Of a stretch of DNA of 64,000 bases, positions 15,921 through 26,493 are shown piece after piece. The translations under genes and the position numbers were made by a program. How positions within the stretch are numbered: the stretch's first letter is position 1; each line of letters opens with the position of its first letter. A model generated the notes under the pieces. That model saw nothing but the letters and a program-made list of their open reading frames with translations, was not told where the DNA came from and searched no databases. This DNA is from Pseudomonas sp. FP2335 (GTDB taxonomy: Bacteria > Pseudomonadota > Gammaproteobacteria > Pseudomonadales > Pseudomonadaceae): assembly GCF_030687535.1 (NCBI RefSeq), contig NZ_CP117437.1:3059501-3123500 (forward strand), read 5' to 3'.

Positions 15921-16967
15921 ATGAAAACCGAACAAGACCCGCGCTGGGCCGCCGTCGTCGCCCGCGACCCCAAGGCCGATACGCTGTTCGTCTATGCGGT
16001 CAAAACCACCGGTGTGTATTGCCGCCCCAGCAGCGCCTCGCGGTTGCCACGCCCGGAAAATATCCAGTTCTTCGACACTCCGGCGCAAGCCGAGGCCGCA
16101 GGCTATCGCGCGAGTAAACGCGCGGCCGGCGATCAGACCCAATTGGCGGAACACCACGCGCACCTGGTGGCCGAGGCATGCCGCCAGATTGAGCAGGCCG
16201 ACGCCCCGCCCAGCCTCAGCACGCTGGCCGCGCACGCCGGGCTCAGCCCCTACCATTTTCATCGCGTGTTCAAAGCCGTCACCGGCCTGACGCCCAAGGC
16301 GTACGCCAACGCCCGGCGCTCACGCAAAGTGCGCGAGGCGCTCAAGGGCCAGCATTCGGTCACAGATGCGCTGTATGACGCTGGCTTCAACTCCAACAGC
16401 CGCTTTTATGAATCTGCCGACCAACTGCTCGGCATGACGCCCAGCGACTACAAGGCCGGCGGTACCAACAGCGCAATGTTGTTTGCCGTCGGCCAATGCT
16501 CGTTGGGGGCGATTCTGGTCGCACAAAGTCGCCGTGGCGTCTGCGCGATCCTGCTGGGCGATGACCCGGACGCGCTGGTGCGTGATCTACAGGATCAGTT
16601 CCCCAAGGCCGAACTGGTGGGCGCTGACCGCGGCTTTGAACAGTTGATCGCGCAAGTCGTGGGTTTTATCGAAACCCCCGCCCTGGGCCTGGACTTGCCG
16701 CTGGACCTGCGTGGCACGGCCTTTCAGCAACGGGTATGGCAAGCCTTGCGGGACATTCCGCTGGGTAGCACCGCCAGCTATGCGCAGATCGCCGAGTGTA
16801 TCGGCGCGCCCAAGTCGTACCGCGCGGTGGCCCAGGCGTGTGGGGCAAACAACCTGGCGGTGGCCATTCCCTGTCACCGCGTTGTGCGCAGCAACGGCGA
16901 GCTATCGGGTTACCGCTGGGGGGTGGAACGCAAGCGGCGCTTGCTGGAGCGCGAAGGCCAGCCTTGA
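15921..16967 (+). CDS. ada: Ada-type AraC regulator fused to O6-methylguanine methyltransferase, degenerate zinc site
   Basis: A 348-aa protein with three parts: an Ada N-terminal zinc domain (about 7-75), an AraC-type helix-turn-helix (about 85-180) and a C-terminal methyltransferase with intact active-site C318 in IPCHRVV. In E. coli Ada four cysteines bind zinc and one accepts methyl from phosphotriesters. Here only C34 (GVYCRPSS) remains; the others are S38, S65 and A68 (RASKRAA). Methyl repair by the C-terminal domain should work, but methyl-switched activation by the N-terminus is doubtful. The start was chosen at MKTEQDPRW after GAGG. Confidence 0.9.
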   Translation: MKTEQDPRWAAVVARDPKADTLFVYAVKTTGVYCRPSSASRLPRPENIQFFDTPAQAEAAGYRASKRAAGDQTQLAEHHAHLVAEACRQIEQADAPPSLSTLAAHAGLSPYHFHRVFKAVTGLTPKAYANARRSRKVREALKGQHSVTDALYDAGFNSNSRFYESADQLLGMTPSDYKAGGTNSAMLFAVGQCSLGAILVAQSRRGVCAILLGDDPDALVRDLQDQFPKAELVGADRGFEQLIAQVVGFIETPALGLDLPLDLRGTAFQQRVWQALRDIPLGSTASYAQIAECIGAPKSYRAVAQACGANNLAVAIPCHRVVRSNGELSGYRWGVERKRRLLEREGQP

Positions 16968-17072
16968 GCATCACGAAAATGTACCTGCGTCCAGTGAATA
17001 AAACAGACTGGCCGACCGCCAAGGGCCCTGCTAAAACAGCGAAAAATCCTACTAAAGCTGGAGACGCACCCC

Positions 17073-18137
17073 ATGAGCACCTGGCCAGACACCCGCCTTC
17101 TTGACCTGCTGGGCATTGAAGTGCCGATCATTCAAGCGCCGATGGCCGGGGCGACGACCGCTGCCATGGTCATCGACGCCAATGCGGCCGGCGCGCTCGG
17201 CTCGCTGCCGGCGGCAACCCTGAGCATCGAGCAACTGCGTGAAGCCTTGACCACTATCCGCCAAGGCAGCACGCGCCCGATCAACGTCAACTTCTTCTGC
17301 CACCAGCCGCCCGAACCGGATGAAGCCGGCGATCAGCGCTGGAAAGCATTGCTGGAACCCTACTACCGCGAACTGGGCGCTGACTTCGAGGCGCCTACGC
17401 CGGTATCCAATCGTGCGCCGTTCAACGACGCCGCCTGCCAAGTGGTTGAAGAGTTCCGCCCCGAAGTCGTCAGTTTCCACTTCGGCCTGCCGGAAAAAGC
17501 CTTGCTGGAGCGTGTGAAAGCTACCGGGGCGAAGGTACTGTCATCGGCCACGACTGTCGAAGAAGCAATCTGGCTGGAACAACACGGCTGCGACGCGATC
17601 ATTGCCATGGGCATTGAAGCTGGCGGGCATCGTGGGATGTTCCTGAGCGACGACCTCAACACTCAAATCGGTTTGTTCGCGCTGCTGCCGCAGATCGTCG
17701 ACGCCGTGAATGTACCGGTGATTGCCGCCGGAGGTATTGCCGACGCGCGTGGGATTGTGGCGGCGTTCGCCTTGGGCGCTTCGGCCGTGCAGGTAGGAAC
17801 GGCGTATCTATTTACGCCCCAAGCCAGCGTCAGCGCAGCCCACCGCCATGCACTGCGCCATGCCCAGGCAAGTGAAACCGCGCTGACCAACCTGTTCACC
17901 GGCCGGCCGGCACGCGGCATCCTCAACCGGGTCATGCGCGAGTTGGGCCCGATCAATATCCTGGCGCCGGCTTTTCCAAGGTCCGGGGGCGCGCTGATGC
18001 CGCTCAAGGCCAAGGATGAAGCGGGTTTCAGCAACCTGTGGTCAGGCCAGGCGTTGCGCCTGGGCAAAGAGCTGTCCACCTATGACCTGACGCGCCAATT
18101 GGCCGAACAGACCCTGGCCAAACTCAAGAAGAACTGA
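17073..18137 (+). CDS. Nitronate monooxygenase (2-nitropropane dioxygenase family)
   Basis: A 354-aa FMN-dependent TIM-barrel enzyme of normal family length. Seen are the N-terminal IEVPIIQAPMAG, the catalytic His region GIEAGGHRG with H186, and the FMN phosphate-binding VIAAGGIADARG followed by ASAVQVGTAYL. It oxidises propionate 3-nitronate or other alkyl nitronates, a detoxification role. A CTGGAG ribosome site lies 9 bases upstream. It is 105 bases from ada on the same strand; a functional link is not evident. Confidence 0.9.
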   Translation: MSTWPDTRLLDLLGIEVPIIQAPMAGATTAAMVIDANAAGALGSLPAATLSIEQLREALTTIRQGSTRPINVNFFCHQPPEPDEAGDQRWKALLEPYYRELGADFEAPTPVSNRAPFNDAACQVVEEFRPEVVSFHFGLPEKALLERVKATGAKVLSSATTVEEAIWLEQHGCDAIIAMGIEAGGHRGMFLSDDLNTQIGLFALLPQIVDAVNVPVIAAGGIADARGIVAAFALGASAVQVGTAYLFTPQASVSAAHRHALRHAQASETALTNLFTGRPARGILNRVMRELGPINILAPAFPRSGGALMPLKAKDEAGFSNLWSGQALRLGKELSTYDLTRQLAEQTLAKLKKN

Positions 18138-18220
18138 CACCTGGGGCAACTTGGCACTGTACCGGCAATGGCCAACCGCTATATATTCCCGTAGATAGCG
18201 GTAAAGCCTTCTCCCTATAA

Positions 18221-19003
<783 letters not shown>

Positions 19004-19684
19004 ATGCCGCTAACGAGTGCCGATTTTTCCGCCATCTGGTTGACCATCAAGCTGGCGTCACTGACCACAGTGATCCTACTGGTCATCGGCACTCCGATTG
19101 CCCTGTGGCTGTCGCGCACCCGTTCCTGGTGGCGCGGCCCCATCGGTGCAATCGTCGCCTTGCCATTGGTGTTGCCACCGACGGTCATCGGTTTCTACCT
19201 GCTGTTGACCATGGGCCCCAACGGTTACTTCGGCCAGTTCACCCAATGGCTGGGCCTGGGTACCCTGACTTTCAGTTTCTCCGGGCTGGTGATCGGCTCG
19301 GTGATCTATTCCATGCCATTCGTGGTGCAACCGCTGCAAAACGCGTTCTGCGCTATCGGCACACGTCCCTTGGAAGTCGCCGCGACATTGCGCGCCAATC
19401 CTTGGGACACCTTCTTCAGCGTAATCCTGCCCCTGGCTCGCCCCGGCTTTATCACCGCTGCGATCCTCGGCTTTGCCCACACCGTGGGTGAGTTCGGCGT
19501 GGTACTGATGATCGGTGGCAATATCCCGGACAAGACCCGCGTGGTCTCGGTGCAGATCTACGACCATGTCGAAGCCATGGAATATGCCCAGGCCCATTGG
19601 CTGGCGGGCTCCATGGTGGTGTTCGCGTTCCTCGTGTTGCTGGCGCTCTACTCAAGCCGTAAAACCAAGATGGGTTGGAGCTGA
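19004..19684 (+). CDS. modB: Molybdate ABC transporter, permease
   Basis: A 226-aa membrane protein with about five transmembrane segments and the permease EAA loop ([21 protein letters not shown]). The starting phrase [20 protein letters not shown] and GPNGYFGQF are typical of ModB. It pairs with ModA and ModC to import molybdate. TAA of modA and ATG of modB touch. Confidence 0.95.
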   Translation: MPLTSADFSAIWLTIKLASLTTVILLVIGTPIALWLSRTRSWWRGPIGAIVALPLVLPPTVIGFYLLLTMGPNGYFGQFTQWLGLGTLTFSFSGLVIGSVIYSMPFVVQPLQNAFCAIGTRPLEVAATLRANPWDTFFSVILPLARPGFITAAILGFAHTVGEFGVVLMIGGNIPDKTRVVSVQIYDHVEAMEYAQAHWLAGSMVVFAFLVLLALYSSRKTKMGWS

Positions 19685-19689
19685 CCACG

Positions 19690-20769
19690 ATGATTGATGC
19701 ACGCCTGCAATTGAACTACTCGGGCTTTGCCCTCGACGTGAACCTGCAACTGCCCGGTCGTGGCGTGACGGCGTTGTTCGGGCATTCCGGCTCCGGCAAG
19801 ACCACCTGCCTGCGTGCCATCGCCGGGCTGGAACGGGCCGAACACGGCTTTGTGAAGATCAACGATGAAGTCTGGCAAGACAGCGCCAAGGGCCTGTTCG
19901 TACCGCCGCACAAACGCGCGCTGGGTTATGTGTTTCAAGAGGCGAGTCTGTTCCCGCATTTGTCGGTGCGCGCCAACCTGGAATTCGGCCTCAAGCGCAT
20001 TGCACGCCAGCAACGTCGCGTAGACATGGGCCACGCCACCGCACTGCTGGGCATCGGCCACTTGCTCGAGCGCCACCCCCAGCACTTGTCCGGCGGCGAG
20101 CGCCAACGCGTCGGCATCGCCCGAGCCCTGCTCACCAGCCCCCGGTTGTTGTTGATGGATGAGCCCCTGGCGGCCCTCGACAGCAAGCGCAAAGGCGAAA
20201 TCCTGCCGTATCTCGAACGCCTGCACGATGAGCTGGACATCCCGGTGCTGTACGTCAGCCATGCCCAGGATGAAGTCGCCCGCCTGGCCGATCACCTTGT
20301 CTTGCTCAGTGACGGCAAGGCCCTGGCCAGTGGCCCCATCGGTGAAACCCTGGCACGGCTCGATCTGCCCATGGCCTCGGGCGACGACGCCGGCGTGGTG
20401 ATCAATGGCACGGTCAGCGCCTATGACACACATTACCAACTGCTGACCCTGCAACTGCCCGCCAGTGCCTTGCACATGCGCGTGGCCCATGCGCCGCTGG
20501 CGGTGGGCAAGGCGCTGCGGATCAAGGTGCAGGCGCGTGACGTGAGCCTCAGCCTGCAGGCGGAAGAACACAGCAGCATCCTCAATCGCCTGCCAGTGAC
20601 GGTCACCCAGGAAATCGGCGCCGACAATAACGCCCACGTGCTGGTACGCCTGGATGCCGCAGGCACACCGCTGCTGGCGCGCATCACGCGTTTTTCCCGT
20701 GACCAGTTGCAACTGCATCCCGGCCAGACGCTGTGGGCGCAGATCAAGGCGGTGGCGGTCCTCGCCTGA
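19690..20769 (+). CDS. modC: Molybdate ABC transporter, ATPase
   Basis: A 359-aa ABC ATPase. Walker A is GHSGSGKTT (31-39), the signature is LSGGERQR, Walker B is LLLMDEP, and the switch histidine is in LYVSHAQDE. The C-terminal part (about 285-355) looks like a molybdate-binding mop/TOBE domain. The ATG at 19690 has GGAG within the last codons of modB; an in-frame TTG 15 bases earlier is less likely. With modAB it forms one operon, ordinarily supporting nitrate reductase and other molybdoenzymes. Confidence 0.94.
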   Translation: MIDARLQLNYSGFALDVNLQLPGRGVTALFGHSGSGKTTCLRAIAGLERAEHGFVKINDEVWQDSAKGLFVPPHKRALGYVFQEASLFPHLSVRANLEFGLKRIARQQRRVDMGHATALLGIGHLLERHPQHLSGGERQRVGIARALLTSPRLLLMDEPLAALDSKRKGEILPYLERLHDELDIPVLYVSHAQDEVARLADHLVLLSDGKALASGPIGETLARLDLPMASGDDAGVVINGTVSAYDTHYQLLTLQLPASALHMRVAHAPLAVGKALRIKVQARDVSLSLQAEEHSSILNRLPVTVTQEIGADNNAHVLVRLDAAGTPLLARITRFSRDQLQLHPGQTLWAQIKAVAVLA

Positions 20770-20845
20770 GCAAGCTTTTGGCACGACTGCACACGGCTGC
20801 GGTCAATCAGGCATACCGGCCTGATTGTTGCCAAGGAACCGCACT

Positions 20846-21883
20846 ATGCCTGACACCGACCTCCCCCATGACCTGCATTACGTCGACGACACCCAGCCCG
20901 GCATCCGCCGCAAGACGCTGCGGGGCAAGTTCCAGTACTTCGATCCCCGCGGGGTACGCATCCGCGACGCCGATGAGATCCAGCGCCTGAACGCCCTGGC
21001 CGTGCCGCCCGCCTATACCGACGTATGGATCTGCGCCGACCCGCGTGGACATCTCCAGGCCACCGGTCGGGATGCCCGCGGGCGCAAGCAGTATCGCTAC
21101 CACGCACGCTGGCGCGAAGTGCGCGACAGTGACAAGTATTCGCGCCTGCAGGCATTCGGCAAGGCCCTGCCCAAGCTGCGCAAGCAACTGCAAGCGCAAA
21201 TCGCCGCGCCGGGATTCACCCGCGAAAAGGTCCTGGCCACGGTGGTGATGCTGCTCGACGCCACACTGATTCGCGTCGGCAACACCCAATACGCACGGGA
21301 CAACAAATCCTACGGACTGACGACCTTGCGCAACCGCCATGTGGGTATCAAGGGCAGCGAGATCCGCTTCCAGTTCCGTGGCAAAAGCGGCGTCGAACAT
21401 CAGGTCAGCGTCAAGGACCGGCGCCTGGCCACGGTGGTCAAGCGCTGCCTGGAGTTGCCGGGACAGAACCTGTTCCAGTACCTGGACGAAGACGGCGAGC
21501 GCCATACCGTCAGCTCCCAGGATGTGAACGCGTACCTGCACAGCCTCACCGGCGCCGACTTCACCGCCAAGGACTACCGCACCTGGGCCGGCACCGCACT
21601 GGCACTCGCGGTATTGCGTGAGTTGGAGTGGCAGCCGGAATCCGACGCCAAGCGCCACGTGGTGGCGACGGTCAAGGACGTCGCCAAGCAACTGGGCAAC
21701 ACCCCGGCGGTGTGCCGCAAATGTTATATCCACCCGGCTGTGCTGGAGCATTTCAGCCTGGGTGAACTGTCCAGGCTGCCCAAGCCGCGGGTACGCAAAG
21801 GGCTCAAGGCGGAAGAGGTGGCGCTTGCGATGTTTCTGGAGCAGCTAGCCGCAGACTTGCCGAAAAAAGCCCAGCCGGGTTAG
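20846..21883 (+). CDS. DNA topoisomerase IB (poxvirus type)
   Basis: A 345-aa bacterial type IB topoisomerase. The N-terminal domain starts LHYVDDTQPGIRRK; the catalytic domain contains RVGNTQYARDNKSYGLTTLR, the RTWAGT region, and the tyrosine nucleophile Y294 in CRKCYIHP. It relaxes supercoils through a 3'-phosphotyrosyl link. Start chosen at the ATG after AAGGA. The cysteine just before the catalytic tyrosine is often serine in relatives, a minor variation. Confidence 0.93.
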   Translation: MPDTDLPHDLHYVDDTQPGIRRKTLRGKFQYFDPRGVRIRDADEIQRLNALAVPPAYTDVWICADPRGHLQATGRDARGRKQYRYHARWREVRDSDKYSRLQAFGKALPKLRKQLQAQIAAPGFTREKVLATVVMLLDATLIRVGNTQYARDNKSYGLTTLRNRHVGIKGSEIRFQFRGKSGVEHQVSVKDRRLATVVKRCLELPGQNLFQYLDEDGERHTVSSQDVNAYLHSLTGADFTAKDYRTWAGTALALAVLRELEWQPESDAKRHVVATVKDVAKQLGNTPAVCRKCYIHPAVLEHFSLGELSRLPKPRVRKGLKAEEVALAMFLEQLAADLPKKAQPG

Positions 21884-22007
21884 GCTTTGCATCCCTTCTG
21901 ACTCCCAGGGCGACCGCCGACGTGAACAACTAAGCCTTCCAAAATGTATCTGCAACAAGCCGCCCGGCGCGCTTGTTGGCCTGTTCGACATTTTTCTGGA
22001 GGTGCTG

Positions 22008-23630
22008 ATGACTGACGTCAAACGCCTGCCCGCATTGGTTTCCCTGCAACACCTGTGCTTTCAGTTCGCCAATGGCGAAACATTGCTGCAAGACCTGACC
22101 CTGTCCATCGACCACACGCCGACCGGCATCGTCGGGCGCAACGGACGGGGCAAAAGTATCCTCGCCAAATTGATTGCCGGGCGGCTGCAGCCCTCCACTG
22201 GCACACTGAATCGTACGGCCAGCGTGGCCTACGTGCCGCAAAGCCTGGATGTCGCCCAAGGCGACACCATTGCCCATCTGACAGACACAGCACTGACCTT
22301 GGCTGCACTTGAACGCATGGCCGAGGGCACTGCGCAGCTGCATGATCTAGAGCTGATCGATGATCGCTGGGACCTGCACGAACGCCTGCGCAGCGCGCTG
22401 GATAGCGCAGGGTTGGCGCACCTCGCGCCACAAAGCCCGGCCGCTCAGCTCAGCGGTGGCCAATTGGCACGGGTCGCGCTGATCGGCGCGTTGCTGGCGG
22501 CCCCACAACTATTAGTGCTCGATGAGCCCACCAACCACCTCGACAGCAGCGGCCGCGACTGGCTGCTGCAACAGTTGGCGGGTTGGCGCGGCGGCCTGGT
22601 GGTGGTCAGCCACGACCGGCAACTGCTCAACAGCCTGGGGCGCATCATCGAACTCTCACCCCTTGGCGCCCAGGTCTATGGCGGCAACTACGATGCCTAC
22701 CGCCTGCAACGCGACGCCGAACAGCAGGCTGCGGCCGCAGCCCTGGAACATGCCCGCCTGGCCCGCAGCCGCGAAAGACGGCGCCTGCAAACCGAGCATG
22801 ACAGCCTGCAACGCCATGCCGCGCGCGCGCGCAAACAAGCCGAAACGGCTAACGTGGACCGCTTCACCAAGGCACGCTGGAAAAGTACCGCCAGCGAAAT
22901 CGTCAGCACTGTGCGCAGCGCGCACTCGGTCCACAAGCACGAACTCGACGCCCAGGTGCGTCAGGCCTACGAGCGGGTGCAAGATGAAACGCCGACCTTG
23001 CTGGCGCTGCCCGCCTCGACCGTGCCCAAGCGGCGACAGGTGCTGGACCTGGTGGATGTTCAACTGCCGTGGCTGCCGCACACCCGCCTCAACCTTCATC
23101 TTGCGGGCGCCGTTCGCGTCGCCGTGCGCGGGCCGAACGGCTGCGGCAAGTCCACGTTGCTCGCGCTGCTGGCGGGCCAATGGCGGGCGGTCAGTGGGGT
23201 CTGCCGCGTACATGTGCCCTGCGCCTATATTGATCAACACCTCGCGTTACTCGACGATCAACGCTCCGTCATCGAGCAGCTCCAACTACTCGGCACGCCG
23301 ATGGCCGAAGCCGAACTGCGTAGCCGTTTGGCGCTGTTGCAACTGGACGCCTTGCGGGTGACTCAACCGCTTGGGCAGCTCAGTGGCGGCGAACGCATAA
23401 AGGCGGCGATGGCGGTTGCCTTATGGCGCGCAACGCCGGCACAGTTGCTGCTGTTGGACGAGCCGACCAACCATTTGGATCTGGAGTCGATACTCGCGTT
23501 TGAACGGGCATTACACGGTTTTACCGGCGCAATGTTGGTGGCGTCCCACGATCAAGCGTTCATGCGTGCAATCCGGCCGACGCACTGCTTGACCTGGGAA
23601 AACGAGGGCTGGCGCCTGGAGTGTGTCTGA
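22008..23630 (+). CDS. ABC-F family ATPase
   Basis: A 540-aa soluble protein with two ABC ATPase domains and no membrane segments. Walker A motifs are GRNGRGKS (43-50) and GPNGCGKS (about 375-382); signatures are LSGGQLARVA and LSGGERIKAA; both Walker B motifs read LLVLDEPTNHLD or LLLDEPTNHLD. The Arg-rich linker of roughly 70 residues between domains is the ABC-F hallmark, acting on the ribosome. It is not closely recognisable as Uup, EttA or YheS; whether it confers antibiotic tolerance is unknown. A TGGAGG site supports the ATG. Confidence 0.88.
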   Translation: MTDVKRLPALVSLQHLCFQFANGETLLQDLTLSIDHTPTGIVGRNGRGKSILAKLIAGRLQPSTGTLNRTASVAYVPQSLDVAQGDTIAHLTDTALTLAALERMAEGTAQLHDLELIDDRWDLHERLRSALDSAGLAHLAPQSPAAQLSGGQLARVALIGALLAAPQLLVLDEPTNHLDSSGRDWLLQQLAGWRGGLVVVSHDRQLLNSLGRIIELSPLGAQVYGGNYDAYRLQRDAEQQAAAAALEHARLARSRERRRLQTEHDSLQRHAARARKQAETANVDRFTKARWKSTASEIVSTVRSAHSVHKHELDAQVRQAYERVQDETPTLLALPASTVPKRRQVLDLVDVQLPWLPHTRLNLHLAGAVRVAVRGPNGCGKSTLLALLAGQWRAVSGVCRVHVPCAYIDQHLALLDDQRSVIEQLQLLGTPMAEAELRSRLALLQLDALRVTQPLGQLSGGERIKAAMAVALWRATPAQLLLLDEPTNHLDLESILAFERALHGFTGAMLVASHDQAFMRAIRPTHCLTWENEGWRLECV

Positions 23631-23699
23631 GGTCATTGCGCGGGGTGTCAAAGCGTCCTACCGTAGTGGCCGAATAATTTCACCCAGGAGCCCGGCCCC

Positions 23700-24404
23700 A
23701 TGCTGCCTTCGTCCCCCAAGCCATACGTGAATGCTGCACTTGCCCACCGCCAGCGCTGGCGCGGTCGGGTCGGGATGATGCTGGTGGCCAGCCTTTCGGT
23801 GTTGGCGGGCATGACCGATGCGATTGGCTTTATGGCCAGTGGTGATTTTGTTTCGTTCATGAGCGGCAACACCACGCGTCTGGCGGTGGCAATCAGTGCG
23901 GGAGATCTGGGCTTGACGGGACGCTTGCTGTTGCTCGTCGCTACCTTTGTCATCGGCAACGCGTTGGGCGTGGTGGTCAGCCGCTTCAGCCGTCGGCATG
24001 CCCTGCCGCTGCTGCTGTGTATTGCTGCCTTGTTGTGCGTTGGCGCCTGGTTGCCGATGGTCGATGCACTACCCGCCTTGCTGGCGGCAATCCTGGCGAT
24101 GGGCATGCTCAATGCAGCGGTCGAAGAGGTCAATGGTTTGCCGGTGGGGCTGACGTACGTAACGGGTGCGCTGTCGCGCTTTGGCCGCGGCCTGGGGCGC
24201 TGGTTGCTGGGAGAACGCCGCAATGGCTGGCGTGTGCAACTGATTCCGTGGACTGGAATGTTTGTCGGCGCGGTGATCGGGGCGGTGCTGGAGCAGCAGA
24301 TGGGCCTCAAGGCGCTGCTGGTCAGCGGCGGATTGGCGGCGGCGTTGGGGGTATTGTCGCTGAAGATTCCCCGGCGCTGGCATTTGGGTTATATGCCCCG
24401 CTAG
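23700..24404 (+). CDS. DUF1275 (YoaK-like) membrane protein
   Basis: A 234-aa integral membrane protein with about six hydrophobic segments. It matches the DUF1275 pattern: SVLAGMTDAIGFMASGDFVSFMSGNTT near the N-terminus and the later NAAVEEVNGLPVGLTYVTGAL. Function in this family is unknown. AGGAG precedes the ATG. Convergent with the lipoprotein at 24549; between them lies a GC-rich hairpin. Confidence 0.85.
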   Translation: MLPSSPKPYVNAALAHRQRWRGRVGMMLVASLSVLAGMTDAIGFMASGDFVSFMSGNTTRLAVAISAGDLGLTGRLLLLVATFVIGNALGVVVSRFSRRHALPLLLCIAALLCVGAWLPMVDALPALLAAILAMGMLNAAVEEVNGLPVGLTYVTGALSRFGRGLGRWLLGERRNGWRVQLIPWTGMFVGAVIGAVLEQQMGLKALLVSGGLAAALGVLSLKIPRRWHLGYMPR

Positions 24405-24500
24405 AGGAAAAAGATGCTCGTCCGACGCTTCGGCCTCGACGTCCGTGTACTGGTAAAGAGCCATCACGCCGAACGAGCGGGGGGAATGATAAGCCAATGT

Positions 24501-24519
24501 CCGGCGGCTGTCCCGCCGG
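24501..24519. terminator. GC-rich hairpin between convergent genes
   Basis: CCGGCGG-CTGTC-CCGCCGG, a perfect 7-bp stem with no U-rich tail. It may act as a weak stop or protect mRNA ends; not a textbook terminator. Confidence 0.3.
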
Positions 24520-24548
24520 GCAATTCCTAAATCCGCTAAGGCAATGGA

Positions 24549-24902
24549 TTACAGGCAAGTCGCGAGTGCTGCCAGGCGACGCTTGGCAGGCATGTTGTCT
24601 TCAATGGCGTAATACTTGACGCTGGCACCCGCGCCCGCGCTTTGCACGTCGACAAAGTAGTCGCCACCGGTGGTGTACACGGTAAAACCGCCCGCCCCGT
24701 TCGGCTCCTTGAAGCCGCCGGCGTCCACGCCAAATACGCTCTCATCCTGCCAGCCGAACTGGATGCACTGCGCAACCACCAACGTGGCTTTGTCCGAAGC
24801 CAGGGTTTTGTAGGGCGTACCGGAGCGCGCCTCTTTCATCTTCGAACCTGCGCAACCGGCCAGCGCTGCCAGTACCAATGCGCCCATTACCACTTTGTGC
24901 AT
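24549..24902 (-). CDS. Hypothetical lipoprotein, 117 aa
   Basis: MHKVVMGALVLAALAGC is a lipobox signal (lipidated C17). The mature part includes TLVVAQCIQFGWQDE and GFTVYTTGGDYFVDVQS, a pattern seen in small Pseudomonas envelope lipoproteins of unknown role. The chosen ATG has GGGGAG at good spacing; longer in-frame starts lack a signal peptide. Cysteines in AQCIQ and at the C-terminus (ATCL) may pair. Confidence 0.75.
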   Translation of the reverse strand: MHKVVMGALVLAALAGCAGSKMKEARSGTPYKTLASDKATLVVAQCIQFGWQDESVFGVDAGGFKEPNGAGGFTVYTTGGDYFVDVQSAGAGASVKYYAIEDNMPAKRRLAALATCL

Positions 24903-25047
24903 GCCATTGCTCCCCAGGAAAAAACGCGACTCTACCATTTGCGCGCGACGGCGGGGCCAAAGCTGGCGCGGTCTGGCACATGGCATTATGATGCCGCGGT
25001 TGATCTCACTGAGGAGGTCAACGGGATATTCTCTACAAGGAAGCGTC

Positions 25048-25263
25048 ATGAAAGATTTCGTCATCAGCGTCAACAACACCGTTCTCTACATCGCCTTGGC
25101 CTTTGTTTGGCTGATTGGCCTGGTGTCGATGTTCAGTGCGAGCTTTCTATCGGGCCTGGCGGTCCTGGTCGGCGGTACGTTGACGTGGTGCATCATCTCC
25201 GGCTTCTGGTTCGTCCAGTCGGCCACGTATGAAGAACTGCGCAAGCTCAACGCCAAAAACTGA
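25048..25263 (+). CDS. Small membrane protein, 71 aa
   Basis: Two hydrophobic segments (about 10-30 and 34-54) joined by a short turn, with a charged tail ATYEELRKLNAKN. No family is recognised. AAGGA lies 7 bases before the ATG, and a strong terminator begins 7 bases after the stop, which supports an independent gene. Confidence 0.7.
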   Translation: MKDFVISVNNTVLYIALAFVWLIGLVSMFSASFLSGLAVLVGGTLTWCIISGFWFVQSATYEELRKLNAKN

Positions 25264-25269
25264 TATGAC

Positions 25270-25295
25270 AAGGCAGCCCCACACGGGGCTGCCTT
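25270..25295 (+). terminator. Rho-independent terminator
   Basis: AAGGCAGCCCC-ACAC-GGGGCTGCCTT, an 11-bp perfect stem directly after the 71-aa membrane protein gene. Confidence 0.75.
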
Positions 25296-25418
25296 GCTGT
25301 CGGCGGGATGAATTTAGTTTCACTGTGAAGGGAGAACGCGCCATCTATAGTGGCCGGGCTCATTTTTTTAAAGCCTCCCTTCTGCCCGCCCTCCCGCGGG
25401 CTTTTTTTCGCCTGGACG

Positions 25419-25730
25419 TCAGAGCAGCCAGCGCAACAGATAGAACAACGCCATGCTCAGCAGCACGGTGAGCAACACGTTGCGCGTCCAGTACATCAAC
25501 GCCACCGCGCTGATGCCCGCGAGCAAGTACGGGTTGGCCGGGCTCAGGTTGAGTTGGTGGTCGGCGAGAAAAATGATCGGCCCGCAGATCGCCGTGAGCA
25601 TGCCCGGCACCGCAAACCCAAGAAACTCCCGCGCGCCACGGTTAAGGCGCACAGGCAGGCGCGGCTCGATAAACAGATAGCGGTTGAGAAACACTGCCAG
25701 GCCCATCGCCACAATCATGATGAAGATCAT
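25419..25730 (-). CDS. azlD: AzlD-type branched-chain amino acid exporter subunit
   Basis: A 103-aa membrane protein with about four hydrophobic segments, the size of AzlD. Characteristic phrases are RYLFIEPRLPVRL and LGFAVPGMLTAICGPIIF. AzlC and AzlD together export branched-chain amino acids or azaleucine. The start overlaps the azlC stop as ATGA, showing translational coupling. Confidence 0.88.
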   Translation of the reverse strand: MIFIMIVAMGLAVFLNRYLFIEPRLPVRLNRGAREFLGFAVPGMLTAICGPIIFLADHQLNLSPANPYLLAGISAVALMYWTRNVLLTVLLSMALFYLLRWLL

Positions 25731-26422
25731 TGCTGCCCTACCCCCAATCGCTTGCACGCATAGCCTGCGCTCATCCCCAGTACACCGGAGACCACCACCG
25801 CCGACTCCCAGTGCAGGAAGCTCAGCCAGACCGAAAACAGCAACGCCACGGCCACGCAGACCACGCTCGGCACATCGCGCACCACCGGGGTGATCAGCGC
25901 GATAAAGGTGGCGGCGATGGAAAACTCCAGGCCCAGTTGATCCAGGCCGGGAATGCTCTTGCCAAGCACGATGCCGGCCAGGGTGAACAGATTCCAGACG
26001 ATGTAGAACGTCAGGCCGACCCCCAGTGCGTACCAGCGGTTGAAGGTTTCGCGATCATAGTGGCTGACCAGGGCAAAGAATTCGTCGGTGAGCAAAAAGC
26101 CCAGGCTCATGCGCCAGCGCGTGTTGAGCGCCGACAGCGTGGGACGCATGTGCATGCCATAGAGCAGATGCTGGGAGGTCAGCAGAACAGTGGTCAGCAG
26201 GATGGAAATCAGGCTCGCGCCGCTCTTGACCATGCCAATGGCCACCAACTGCGCGGCACCGGCGAACACGATGGCCGACAACCCTTGAGCTTCCAGCGGG
26301 GTGAATTGCGCATCGATGGCCATGGAGCCGGCCAGCAGCCCCCACGGCGCACAGGCCAGGGACAACGGAATGACGGCGATTGCGCCGCGTGCGAAGGCGT
26401 AATGAGGCAAGGCGGTAGGCAT
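25727..26422 (-). CDS. azlC: AzlC-type branched-chain amino acid exporter
   Basis: A 231-aa inner-membrane protein with about six segments. The motifs PLSLACAPWGLLAG, FAGAAQLVAIGM and SQHLLYGMHMRP are typical of AzlC/YgaZ. It forms the large subunit of the exporter with AzlD, encoded four bases overlapping downstream. A modest GAGC ribosome site precedes the ATG. Confidence 0.9.
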   Translation of the reverse strand: MPTALPHYAFARGAIAVIPLSLACAPWGLLAGSMAIDAQFTPLEAQGLSAIVFAGAAQLVAIGMVKSGASLISILLTTVLLTSQHLLYGMHMRPTLSALNTRWRMSLGFLLTDEFFALVSHYDRETFNRWYALGVGLTFYIVWNLFTLAGIVLGKSIPGLDQLGLEFSIAATFIALITPVVRDVPSVVCVAVALLFSVWLSFLHWESAVVVSGVLGMSAGYACKRLGVGQQ

Positions 26423-26493
26423 GGAAACAGCTCATCGACAGACAGTCGACAAGCATGCCAGCGCAACAAGGGGCTTGTCTTGAACGATCTTGC

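Noticed and set aside
22008..23630. Named antibiotic-resistance ABC-F
   Set aside because: Domain layout shows ABC-F only; no feature ties it to a known resistance subfamily.
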